Origin: Clonostachys chloroleuca
Taxonomy: Eukaryota > Ascomycota > Sordariomycetes > Hypocreales > Bionectriaceae
NCBI GenBank assembly: GCA_037952775.1
Contig: JBANAY010000003.1
Location: 62,001 to 126,000 of the forward strand
DNA: 64,000 nt
Direction of reading: 5' to 3'
A program made the translations under genes and the position numbers. Below the pieces are notes generated by a model. The model saw nothing but the letters and a program-made list of their open reading frames with translations. It ran no database searches and had not been told where the DNA came from. Below are positions 11,568-23,005 of this stretch, piece by piece (positions within the stretch are counted from its first letter, which is position 1; the number at the start of each line of letters is the position of its first letter).

Positions 11568-13006
11568 GCTGTCCTGTTTATGGCAGTACGCCCGAAGAAC
11601 TGTTGAGCGACGGCCCGAAAGTATCTCACTCTTGGGGAAGAGGTGCAGTGAAAGCTTGGACCTTTTCGCGGCCGTGAAAGAGACTCAGATGATTGCGAAC
11701 GGATTTGGATTGATTGAGGATGAAGGACAGTAGAGAGGTGCCCTAACATACGAGGCGAGGGAGAGAGAGGAGATGAAGATATATACTTTGAGGCTCACAG
11801 TCAAGTCAACATGGATAATGAAGCCAGGCAATTAGATACCTGGTCCCTGAAGGGCCAAGGCAAGCTTTCCCCAGGATATCTCAAACCCTGATAATGAAAT
11901 TCTTAGGATCTGTGGGGGCTGCTGCGTAAACCACTCGGAAATCTCATCCAGTTATTTTAATCTACGAGTCAGCGGCACTAGGGATTCTGGACGACTGCTA
12001 GCGCTATGATAACGGCGAGCTAAAAGCAGGGCTATTCCAAAGCAGGCTATGCGTTACACCACGCCAGATATAGACTGATTACATACCACCTATGGAGAGC
12101 GCCTAGGCTAGGCTGTGCACCGACTGACAGCTCTCGTTGATCTTAGCAATGGCAGATCAATTTAACGTTTGTGGAGCATTGAGGGAGAGGGGACTATACC
12201 TTGAAGCAGAGTGTTGATATATAGGGTAGGCTAGATAGCTAACTACCCTATACCGGCATATAATTATAATCAGTATATAATAATTAGATATATCCTGACT
12301 GAACAGCTAGTTATAGACCTTTCTTTCCTTTTTAATATAACAATTCCGCTCATCTTGAATTATCTACTTCAATACAGAGTACGGATCATACTAGGTCGCC
12401 GCTGAGACCAGAGCCTAGACCCCAGGATAGGATAGACAATTAGGTACGGAGACAAAGCTAGGTGGCCTGAATCGCCCATGAGATGGGCCGGTCTGGAGTT
12501 CTCCGAGACAGCCCAGCGGAATCACAAGGCCTAATAGATCTATTGAAGTAAGCCTTGGCAGACGAACTATCTATTGCTAGTCCCAGATTACAGATGGAAC
12601 GGTCTGGTTCGCGTGCCGTGTCATTTCCTCGAGCTTTGCGGATCCGGGTGCTGCTTTGAATTTGAGCTCGGTGGTATTGGCGCTGCGCCTGGACGTTCGG
12701 TCGACACCTGCAAATAAATGAAGCTATCGGAATCATACGTCAGAAGACCAGACGGACAGTCTCGCGAACACTCATTGTCCAGGACAATCTGGCGTTAACA
12801 TGAATGACTCTATACGTGTAGACAGTCTTTCAGTTGAACCGTCTACAACTGCCTGTTGTTGCCCATGATTGAATTGGAATCAGAGCAATTCCCGAAATGC
12901 GGTGTATAACTTGGCTTCAACCCATCTATTGAATTGATATGTCTCAGTCCGACTTTGATAATGACTTTAGCTAATGGCTACACTTATATTGTGATCCTCC
13001 ACAATC
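11568..13006. other. Intergenic region, AT-rich in the middle
   Basis: The stretch holds the permease promoter and the 3' flank of the monooxygenase gene. Around 12230-12330 it is AT-rich with TATAATTA-type words. No coding sequence or structured repeat is evident. Confidence 0.4.
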
Positions 13007-14884
13007 TCACAATTTTACAAACCAGTCATCGAAGTACCATACTGGGTTACAATCTGGTTTGAGTTCTTCCCCAGAGAACCCATTACCCATAAATTGAAAT
13101 CTATTACCAGTCTGGTATTCGAGGTTGTAATCCTCCCAGCGGACATTCTTCAGCATTTCGAAAAAGTGGAGGCGTGATCCCGGCCACACAGCGGTGACAG
13201 GTCCGTGGGTCTTGCCGTTCTTGAACCACGAGCGGCATGCTAGGAGCAAGATGTTAGCAACGTCTGGCGGCTTTGTTATCGGGTGGAGTAACGGACTTGA
13301 TGACCACGCCATGCGTTTCATCAACTCATGGGTGTGGATATAGAGGTCTTTGACAGCGGATGGCTTGATCTCGAAGGATTTGATGCCTTCGCTCTGGACC
13401 TTCTCGATCACTTGGAAGGCGTATCGAGTATACCATTCCATGATTGGCAAAATTGAGCCTTGACTTGCTGGATTATTTGGTCCCGCCAATACTGAAACGA
13501 TTAGTAAGATTATGGTCTTTCAGTGTAGCTAGATGACTCAAGGAGGTTCATGCAACACAATCTTGGTCAACTTACGAATGAAGTTTGGGAAGTTTTCGGC
13601 CGCAATCCCGAGATAACCAACCGGAAAGTCTCCAAACTGCTCCTTGATATCCGCTTGCTTACGGCCAATCAGCTTGAAGTGAGGAGTGAAACAGGTGTTG
13701 AAACCAGTGGCGCAGATAACCACATCCACCTCTTGGTGGGTACCAGCCTCGTCGATGACACCCGTTTCCGTCAGCTCGACGACGCTCTTGTGTATTACCT
13801 GAACATTGTCCTGCGTCAGACTTTCCAAGTATCCCGGACCGGGCGTCGGGCGTCTGCATCCCAGCGCAAAGTCTGGCACCAAAGCAGCCGCAAGACTCTC
13901 GTTGTTAAGTTTCTGCACCATCGCCTTGGCAGCAGCTTCACGAGCTGCGGCCTGCTCCTTTGAGTTTCGGTGCACCATGGCGAATCGTCGATTTAGTTCA
14001 CCTTCAACGTTCCGGCAATACTGGTCATATTCCTCAGGAGCTTCGTTGAACTTGCGGAGCTGCTCGGCACTGAACTCGAAGTTGCTGCCACCTGGTCCAG
14101 CATACTTGGCAGCATATCCAGGTGTTATCCAGATTGGAGATCGCAAATAGGCCACAAGCTTCCCAACTTTGGGTTGAATACTGGGAATGATCTGGATGGC
14201 CGACGAACCGCCGCCGATGACGGCAACCTTCTTGCCGGTCAAGTCGTAGGACTCATCCCAAGCGGCAGAGTGCATCAGCTTGCCTTGATATTGCTTCAAC
14301 CCTGGAATGTCGGGGTACTTCCACGAGTTGAGCACCCCAGAAGCGGAGATGAGAATGTCGCACTCATCATTGATTTCAGCACCATCGGGTCCGACTGCAT
14401 GAAGCTTCCATTTACCAGCGTCTTCGTCCCACAGTGCGCTGTCGATTTTGGTGCTGAACTTGATGTATTTCTCCAAATCGTGTCTCACTGCGACATCCTT
14501 CATGTATCTCCATATCTCTTCCGAGGAGGAGTAGTAGTTGGACCAGTTCGGGTTCCTATCCCATGTGAACTGGTACGAATGACTGGGAATATCACAAGTA
14601 CAGCCAGGATACCGATTCTCTAACCAGGTCCCACCAATATCTCCATTCTTCTCGTAGATTTGGAGATCGATATTTTCTAGAGCGTGCTCTGCTTTATAGG
14701 CGATCTGTATCCCTGAAGCACCCGCGCCTACACAAACAACACGCAGGCGTCTCTTGGTGAAAAGAGGCGACTCAGAGATCCGGTAGCCATCAAAGTCTTG
14801 ATTGTACCACGTGTTCTCGTGTACATCGTCCGCAGCGGGTGGTGGGGGGGTGCTCAAAAGCTCCTGGGTCCGACCTGGCGACAT
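13007..14884 (-). CDS. Baeyer-Villiger-type flavin monooxygenase
   Basis: This is a 578-aa protein in three exons. An intron at 13492-13575 joins NFI to LAGPNNP, and a second, 57-nt intron at 13240-13296 (GCTAAC branch site) sits before CRSWFKNGK. The FAD motif GAGASGIQ is near residue 52, GGTWLENRYPGC follows, and the NADPH motif GGGSSAIQ is mid-protein. The Baeyer-Villiger fingerprint appears as YQGKLMHSAAWD (F replaced by Y). The C-terminal blocks CRSWFKNGK, PVTAVWPGS and EDYNLEY are typical of fungal cyclopentanone/steroid-type enzymes, which insert oxygen next to a ketone to give an ester or lactone. No lesions were found. The 57-nt intron has no stop in frame, so a naive model would include it. 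A link to the neighbouring lactam genes is possible but unproven. Confidence 0.9.
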
Positions 14885-16227
14885 TTTCGTATTGAAATAA
14901 ATGTGTGCAAATTGGAGAACAACGCCCGTTATCGCCAGAAGGGTAGGAATTCTGCTGATTACTGAACAAGTAATTCTAAGTGAGGATTATAAAAATCGTC
15001 AGTAATCGAGCTAGTCAAATACACATCGAGCCGGTTACGCTCATATAACTCTGCGAGAAAATTTTTTTATTCAACCATATACGATCATCAAAAGTTCCAA
15101 TTCCACACTAAGTATACCAGAGCAAGGGCAAGTATGAGTATGCCCGCACTGCGTTTCGCTTATGCTTTCTCGGAAGAGATAGCAGAAGCAATGTCAGACG
15201 CTTTATTGGCATACCGGGCAACGAAACGACAGAAAACAACGAATTCTATGCTAAGCCAGCTTGCGGTACTCAAAGCAAGGATGTGAGACTCGCCCATAGT
15301 AGCGTTTCGGGCGGGCCTCATATGCCTAACGGATCAATTTTCTAAGCGTGGAGCGTTTCGGTTTTCCTGATCTGGCAAGATTCATAAGGAGCGGCGCTTT
15401 GCAGTGGGGTTCACATATTTTGACTAATTTCTTTCCTTCTTCTTCTTTTCCTTACAGTATGGATCGTTTCGATCTACCAAGTAGGGCAAGCCCATAAAGC
15501 GCAGCATTACATACAAGGACGGGCCGTGGCGACAGTGTGTCGACTGCCTACTACTCCGCGAACCAATACTTACCGATGATAAATCATCTCCTGTTCCCAA
15601 TAGTCACTGACTACGATTCCCACTTATCTTAGTAGGGACTTGATAGGGAGCTCCACGTATCGCGCGTAGACTTTCTTCGCGTGCTTTGACCGCATTAGGC
15701 TCGGGATGATATGCCCCAGTACCGTATGCATTGGGAAATTGCCATGGCCCCATCATGCCAGTCTTCCAATTCCACTTTGAAGCCTAGTTCGGTTCCATTG
15801 GGGCCACACGGGGGCGGTAGGTGGCATTGCCCTTTGAAGCTATATGCTTGCCTCGGCGTTTCCTTCACAGTCGAATGGCGCCCGCAACTGCACATCTGGG
15901 GAGCACTCCAATCGAGAGACGGCTGGGCTTGATAGACTCGAATCTCGGCGGGCAAGATGTACTGTGAGATTGTGCCTTGGGTACTACAGTGCGTTGATAT
16001 AAGCGAGGGCATACTTTACATGGGAGGTCCTCAATCGAACTGAATCGCGCCAATGCGGCTATACATACTTTACACCTTATGGCACATCTCGTAGAGTTCT
16101 CTCTACTACCGACGCATGAATAGCGTTTTCTAGACCGGTTGACATCATTGGAAAGTCTGGGACGATTCAGCCAATATTCAGTTGAGCCTGAAACCCTTGA
16201 TCTACTGTATCAATACTAAACCCGTAG
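14885..16227. other. Intergenic, monooxygenase promoter and aminotransferase 3' flank
   Basis: The 1.3-kb region upstream of the monooxygenase start includes a somewhat GC-richer part (about 15690-16010) with overlapping open frames on both strands. These lack any recognisable motif and I leave them out. Nothing else is visible. Confidence 0.4.
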
Positions 16228-17717
16228 CTACTCAAAATCCATCTCTTCCAAATCGACCAAGGCCTTCTCAATGATATCCAATCCCTGGATCATAAGATCC
16301 TCGTCGATATTGAGTGCTGGACAGGTCCTCAGCCTTCGCCCGCTCGCGTTAACAAGCAACCCACGTTGAACACATAGTTTGGCAACCTTCTGCGCTGTGA
16401 TGCGCCCCTGCGGATGGTTCTCATTGATCCACATGCTCCTAAACAAGCCTCGACCTGAGACGCCGTCAAAATGAGGAGATTTGATTGCCGAGCAGCGTTG
16501 AGTAAATGCTTCCCCTAGATGGGCTGCTCGTGCTGGGAGATCTTCCTCTATAATAACATCTAGAGCCGCGATGCCTACTGCGCAGGCTAAAGGGTTACCC
16601 GCAAAGGTCGAGCCGTATCTGTAATCGTATTAGCAAGCTTGAATCAGGGTGTGCCTTGAGTAAATGTAAAACGTACTGATCGCCCGTCAAGCAATCCATG
16701 GCTTCCTTCTTCCCAGAGACACCAGAGATGGGGAACAAGCCGCCCGAGAGGGATTTGCCCAGCACCACCATATCAGGCTTTACTCCTGAAGCCTGGTACG
16801 AGAACCATTCGCCGCTTCGACCAAGACCGGACTGAATCTCATCGCAAATGAAGAGCACATTATACCTATTGCAGAGCTCCCGAACTTGGAGCAGGTACTC
16901 ATTGCTCGCAGGCTGACAACCGTTCTGCCCTTGGATGGCCTCGATCATAAAACCAGCAATCTCATGACCTCTAATCTGAAACGCCTTCTCGAGGTCTTCA
17001 ATAACATTGAAGCGTACCTCGTTTCCAGCGCAATAGGGACCGATATTAGGCATCCAAGGCCCGCAGTCTGTATTCCGAAATTAGCCATGATCCAGACCAA
17101 GGTGTCTTGAGTAAACTACAGAAGGGTGACTTACTTGCTCTGTAGGCCTCATTGGTCGATCCAGACAGAACGCTGAGCGTGCGGCCATGGTAATTGGAAG
17201 TGACAGCAAGCACAAGAGCCTTGTCTTCCTCAATGCCCTTGACCTTGTAGCCCCAAGCGCGAGCGACTTTGACCGCGAGGTCTACGGCCTCGGCGCCGCT
17301 GCTCCCCAATCCGACTTTATCGAAGCCCGTGATTTCGCAAATCTTCCTACAGAATTCACCGCACTGCTGGACGTGAACATTACGGGAGGGCATTGTCAGA
17401 GTTTGACACTGCTCGATCATGGCTTGCGCAATCTTGGGGTGGCAATGGCCTTGGTTGCAGGATCCCATACCGGCATTGAAGTCAATATATCTCTTGCCAT
17501 CAATGTCCCAGAGCAACGATCCCTGGCCCCTTTCCATCACAATGGGATGGGAGGCCATGCCTTCCATGCAGTATCGCGACTCAGTCTCGAGGCATTGCTC
17601 TGTGGAGGGACCTGTCTTGGATTCATCGTCTATGGGGAGAATCTGTGTGACGGTACTTTGAGCAGCCTTCAGATTCACGACTGGTGTAGCCTTGGTTGAT
17701 GTTATTGTGCTCAACAT
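16228..17717 (-). CDS. Class III PLP aminotransferase, ornithine-aminotransferase-like
   Basis: The model is 454 aa in three exons (introns 17068-17134 and 16619-16676, both giving an exact frame). ATG 17717 (MLSTITSTKA) was chosen because the open frame further upstream is low-quality extension into the promoter. Hallmarks in order: GKRYIDFNAGMGSCNQGHCHPKI, the phosphate-binding GSSGAEAVDLAVKVAR, NYHGRT, ICDEIQSGLGRSGEWF, the PLP lysine block VLGKSLSGGLFPISG, and YGSTFAGNPLACAV. These fit ornithine delta-aminotransferases (ornithine to glutamate semialdehyde); omega-amino-acid or GABA aminotransferase activity is an alternative. It is transcribed divergently from the carboxylase gene across a 954-bp promoter region, so the two are probably co-regulated. 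Its role could be to transaminate the amino acid released from a cyclic amide (inference). Confidence 0.88.
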
Positions 17718-18671
17718 GATTGCGACTGATGTAAGAACGAGTATGAAATGTAAGAACGAGTATGAACAAAATCTGCCCAGGAATAACGACCGTAGACACT
17801 GCAAATGACTTGAAAATAAGGAAAGGCGCTCACTTAGCTCAAATACGGACAGGCCAATGCGCTTTCCCGTGCTTGACAGACCTGGCAAGGCTCCCAGCGT
17901 GCTTCTCCTCCTTTGCCACCCTCTAAGTTTCTCAGTCCCTGGCTGCAAGAGTGAGTTGGGCGTCGTATCGCTGAACCATTTTGGGGCAGTTGACGCTATT
18001 CCCGGGCAGGTTATTTTTGCGGGGTTGCTAAACAATGACGTTGAAGCGACATGCAGTCAAGGATGTTGGTTGGGGGTTACGGAGCACCATAATGGGAAGT
18101 CGAATCAATCAATGGTCCCGGGATCCCAGATCCGCGAAGTGGCACCGTTGACCCCCTCGCTAAGCCGAGTAGTCCCTTTGGACGTTGCGTGGCTCACGCG
18201 CGAGCTTGTGGGAACCCGGTCCTGGGAGGAGAGAAGCAAAGTGACAAGCCCGAGCATGACTGCTAGTACCTGGACCAGATTTCGCAAGGAATTCCCGACG
18301 CCGAGTCAGATTGTCAAGCTCTAATCGGGTCATTCCCGGCAAGGCCGAATTTGCTGCTATTTCATGGTGTCTGCATCCAGCCTACCGCCCACCGTGACAC
18401 CGTCCATGATACGGACTTGAAAAACGGGCATTCCGGTTTAGCACGTCAATGCCCCGCCGAAATGTATTCTGGCTAGTCCTCCATTGGCAATTCGAAACGG
18501 CACACAGCCAGCTAGTGTCTAGAATCTAGCGTTCAGACGTTCCAATACAATGCCGTTTTTAAAACCAACACTTGCCACTTAACGGTGACAATTCCAACGC
18601 AACAAGAGGTGAGAGGCCGCAGCAAACTCCAAGAAGATCTCCCTTTCGCACCTCCACGATTATTCATCAGC
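17718..18671. promoter_or_regulatory. Divergent promoter between aminotransferase and carboxylase genes
   Basis: This 954-bp region separates two oppositely oriented start codons and contains no plausible gene. About 240-270 bp before the carboxylase ATG lie two candidate Zn2Cys6 sites: CCG-N9-CGG (18400-18414) and CGG-N5-CCG (18425-18435). Paired CGG triplets are the known targets of binuclear zinc cluster dimers. Which regulator would bind is inference; the intact Zn2Cys6 gene at 23006-24817 is the nearest candidate. Confidence 0.45.
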
Positions 18672-21600
18672 ATGGAGTTGAAACGCGTCCTCGTGGCCAA
18701 CAGGGGCGAGATCGCCGTGCGCCTTGTTAAAGCTTGCAACAAAGTGAGTCAAACCCAGAAAGTAGTGATGCTCGAGGTTGGAGGGCGAGTAGCTAAGATA
18801 TTTGTCAGATTGGCATCACGGCAATTGCAATTTTTGTCGAAGAGGACGGTAGGTTCCACGTTACTTTAGAGCCAAGTATATCGAAGGCTGAAGCTGATTT
18901 TGTGATAAGCTGGCAGTCTTCACGTTAGACTCGCTGATGAGGCGTATGAGCTCTCGAACAGTGATACTAGGGGCTATCTTGATATGTAGGTCCCCTGATC
19001 TTTCCGCTCCGAAACGGATATTCATTGCCCTCTGTAGCGATAAAGTTGTCGAAATTTGCCAACAGCACGACATTCAAGGCGTTATTCCTGGATACGGTAT
19101 GTTTGAGAATTAGGATGCGAGGCCTACGATCTTTTAACATGTCTTTCTTTGAAGGGTTTCTCAGTGAAAATACGGACTTTGCTAGGCGCTTACAAGATGC
19201 CGGTATTCTCTTCATTGGGCCGTCACCCGAGTCGCTCGAGGAGTTTGGCTTGAAACATCGCGCTCGTGAGCTCGCGATTCAAGCCCAAGTTCCGGTAGTG
19301 CCCGGTACGCCCATCATCACCACATTCGAAGAAGCTCAAGAAGCTGTCAGGTCATTAGGGTTCCCTGTGAGTTTGCTTTGACTGATCAAGGTTTCGGATC
19401 TCATATAGTACGCATGAATCTGGTCTTAGGCTAATCTCCAACTTAGGTCATGGTGAAGGCTACTGCTGGTGGCGGTGGCATGGGATTACAGGCCTGCTTC
19501 AACCTCGAGGAATTAGAAGCAGCGGTCGAGACTGTCAGAAGCCGAGGAACGGCTTTGTTCAACAATGCAGCTATGTTTATTGAGAAATATGTCCAGTACG
19601 GTAGACATATCGAAGCTCAAATCTTCGGCAACGGGCAAGGCGATGTTGTGTTCCTTGGAGAGAGGGAATGCAGTATTCAGAGAAGGCACCAGAAGGTTAT
19701 CGAAGAAGCACCGAGCCCCTTCGTGATGAAGAACCCAGAAATTCGAGAAAAGATGAAGAGAGCTTCAGTACTGCTTGCTAAGAGTGTCAAGTACAAATCT
19801 GCTGGCACGGTAGAATTCCTCGTTGACGACGAGACCGGTCAATTCTACTTCTTGGAAATGAACACAAGATTGCAAGTGGAGCATGGCGTTACCGAGCTCT
19901 GCTACAATGTCGATATAGTGGAGATGATGCTGCTTCAAGCTCGAGCAGAGCTCCTATCCGACGATCGAAACGGCGCAATGAGCCTGGATGCTTTCCAGCG
20001 TGACGGTCCTGTGGGGCATGCTATTGAAGTCCGAGTGTACGCCGAAAACCCGGCCAAAGATTTCATGCCCTCTCCTGGTCTCTTACAGAACGTGAGCTTC
20101 CCAACCGGGAGCCATCTACGGGTAGACACTTGGATTGAGACGGGGACCAATATTTCTCCCTCATTCGGTAAGTGCAGAACAAGGCATGCCCAGAAACTAT
20201 TGGCTAATCGGGGGCAGACCCTCTGCTGGCTAAGATCATGGTGCACTCAACAACTCGACATGGTGCGATTGATGGAATGCAGCAAGCTTTACGAGACAGC
20301 TTGATTCAAGGTCAGTAGCCTCTCCAACACTCTATTGGTACACTGAACTTACGAGAAGGAAGGCCCACCGACAAATATGGAGTTCCTTGTTCAGATTCTT
20401 CAAACAGCCGGTATGAATTGCATGCTGCAAGCACTGGGCATCAGACTAAGAATAATGCAGATTTCCAATCAGGTTACACTCTGACCAACACGTTGTCCAA
20501 GAGATTCAACTACTTGCCAAACGCCGTCGAGTTTCTTAGTCCCGGAGCTTTTACTTCCATTCAAGACTATCCAGGACGTATTGGAATCCCTCACGGAGTG
20601 CCGCCATCTGGGCCGATGGACTCCCTTTCTTTCCGAGGTGAGCGAATTGAAGAATATGTATTTACATGTAATGTTTATTGACCTCTGTAGCGGCGAACAT
20701 CTTGGTGGGGAATCCTGAGGGCACAGAGGCTTTCGAGATCACAATGACCGGGCCTATTCTCAAGTTCTACGGAGACGCGATAATTGCAGTTTGCGGAGCA
20801 CAATTCAAGATGCTGCTTAACGACGAGCCAATAGCTACATGGACGCGACATTACATCAAGTCGGGTTCCAGACTCGAGGTTTTAGGTACCCAAGTTGGTG
20901 CCAGGGCTTATCTTGCTATTCTTGGTGGCCTTCCAAGCATTGCAACGTACTTGGGGTCGAAAAGCACAGCTCCAACTCTCAATTGGGGAGGTTTTCAAGG
21001 CCGATGCCTAAGAGCTGGTGACTTCCTGTCACTGAAGCCTCTGTGCCCTCAGACGGGCTTTCAGCCATATCAAGTACCGGAGGTTTGTGTCCCATTACCA
21101 GAGCGTAGTCCTGAGCTCTATGCTTTGCCAGGTCCGTGTTTCTCTTCCCCTTTTCTAAGCCCAGAAGGACAAGCCTATATGTTCAACTGTGAGTTCAAGT
21201 TATCACACAACTCGAATCGAACAGGAGTGCGGATGCAAGGTCCGCCGCCAAAATGGGGGCGAGACAACGGCGGCGAGGGCGGGAGTCATCCTAGTAACAT
21301 GGTTGGATTTGGTGCGCCCAACGGTTCCGTCGCCTTCACGGGGGATTCTGGAATCGTTTATGCTGTCGACGGTCCGGATCTCACTGGTAAGATGTCTGTT
21401 GCATTGATGCTGAGCTACTATCCTAACTTGCCGATAGGTTATGTCGTTACGCAGGTCGTTGCGCAACACGATCTTTGGAGGCTTTCCCAGTTACGCCCTG
21501 GCGAAAAGTTCAAATTCACTCCGATTACATGGGCTCAGGCACTTGAGCTTGAAGGCAGAGTTGACAAATTCTTGGCTGCCATCAAAGACGGCTCTCCGGT

Positions 21601-22973
21601 TCCATTGGATTGGTCCCTCCCATCTGAAGAGGCCGGAGATGGCATCCTTCACCGGAGCAGCACGTTTACTATACGTCAAGCTGGTGAGCGTGCTATCCTG
21701 TGTGTGTTTGATGGAGATTTCAGCGTGCGCACTAGAGCACGCGTTGAGCAACTCGCCCGTGCTTTTAGTTCTGCTGGGGCTCTGAGGAACTTGGTTGCCG
21801 GTAATTGCTCAGTCTACGTTCCATTCGATCCTCGCGCAAAGTCACAGGCAGACATGGTAACAAGCTGTATTGAACTGGAGAAGGCTCTCCCCTCTGTCGA
21901 CGAGGTCGTGCTTCCGAGTCGTTTAATTCACCTACCTGCACTATTTGATCCGCGGGAGTGTCATGAGGCAATCGAACGTTATATGGCACTCCAAAGGCCA
22001 TCGGCGCCGTTCCTTCCGGATAACATTGAGTTCATAAGGCGCAGTAATGGGCTCAAGACCAGGGAGGACGTTAAAGAAGTCTATTTTGGGAAACCGATGC
22101 TAGTTAATGTCGTTGGCTGGTTGATGGGATTGCCCATCTATAACCCCCTCGACCCTCGGGATCACTTGGTCGTACCGAAATTCAATCCCTCTCGCAATTG
22201 GACCAAAGCTGGTTCATTGGGTACTGGGGGGATGCCCTCATCAATATATCCGAATGATGGGTAAGTTCTACAATACATGCTTCCAATTAGACCATTGTTA
22301 ACCACTCGATATAGCCCTGGCGGACACATGTAAGCTAAGGCCATGTCTAACTGATGTCAGGAATGTAACAGAAACTAATTATCAACCTAGGCTATGGGGC
22401 GCAACGATTCCTGGACTCTGTTGGGATACATACGGACGGAAACCGGGGTTCTCTCGCGACCAACCTTGGTTATTCCGGGCGTTCGACCAGATCATTTTTC
22501 ACGAGGTATCTCGCGAGGAATTTGACGACAGAGTCCAACATTTCAGACGCGAGCAGTATGAGATCAAAATCGAACCTGCCCACTTCGATATGACCGCATA
22601 CAGCCGGTTGATGAAAGAAGTAGGCTCTGAGCTGGAATCGTTACGGGCGCTGCGACAAAAGTGCACACAAATCGAGCTCGAAGCTGAAGCGAAGCTGTAC
22701 GAAGAGTGGGAGGTTTCCAGGCAGAAGGCCAGCGAGGTGACGATAGGTGAAGACGAGAACTTGATCAAGGTGAGCATTGGCACAACTAGTAACGTCTGGA
22801 AATTAAATGTTCAGGAGGGGGACATTGTGAAGCAGGGCGACGTTGTGGTGGTTCTTGAAGCCATGAAGATGGAAATTACTCTTCGGTCGCCCGCCGCCGG
22901 AAAGGTTGAAGCGGTTCTCAAAAACCCCGGAGATTTAGCCGAAGCGGGCGATACAATCATGCTTTTACGTTGA
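18672..22973 (+). CDS. Urea-carboxylase-like biotin enzyme (BC + KipA + KipI + BCCP), LamA-type candidate
   Basis: About a dozen exons splice cleanly from ATG 18672 to TGA 22973, giving roughly 1,220 aa. Order of domains: biotin carboxylase N-part (MELKRVLVANRGEIAVRLV, PGYGFLSEN), ATP-grasp (KATAGGGGMGLQ, ERECSIQRRHQKVIEEAPS, EMNTRLQVEH), BC C-part, KipA/PxpC-like carboxyltransferase (FTSIQDYPGRIGIPHGVPPSG, FRAANILVGN), KipI/PxpB-like part (TFTIRQAGERAIL), linker, and BCCP with the biotinyl motif EAMKME near the end. The amidase (allophanate hydrolase) half of yeast urea amidolyase is absent. KipA, KipI and LamB homologues form bacterial 5-oxoprolinase, and a LamB gene lies 3 kb away. I therefore infer an ATP/bicarbonate-dependent activation of a lactam or cyclic ureide rather than plain urea degradation. 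No lesion was seen. Urea carboxylase remains the conservative alternative. Confidence 0.88.
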
Positions 22974-23005
22974 ATATCCCGGATAGATTTATATTAGATA
23001 GTACA

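Noticed and set aside
12458..12736. Minus-strand 92-codon frame
   Set aside because: Arg-rich and without motif; likely chance.
13240..13296. Extra stretch inside the monooxygenase as a lineage-specific insertion
   Set aside because: It has a GT donor, GCTAAC branch site and TAG acceptor, and removing it restores the family sequence, so it is an intron.
15695..16012. Overlapping open frames on both strands in a GC-richer patch
   Set aside because: No start context, intron pattern or domain; likely chance.
18672..22973. Urea amidolyase (DUR1,2)
   Set aside because: No amidase/allophanate hydrolase domain is encoded within or beside the gene, so the full urea amidolyase call is not supported.
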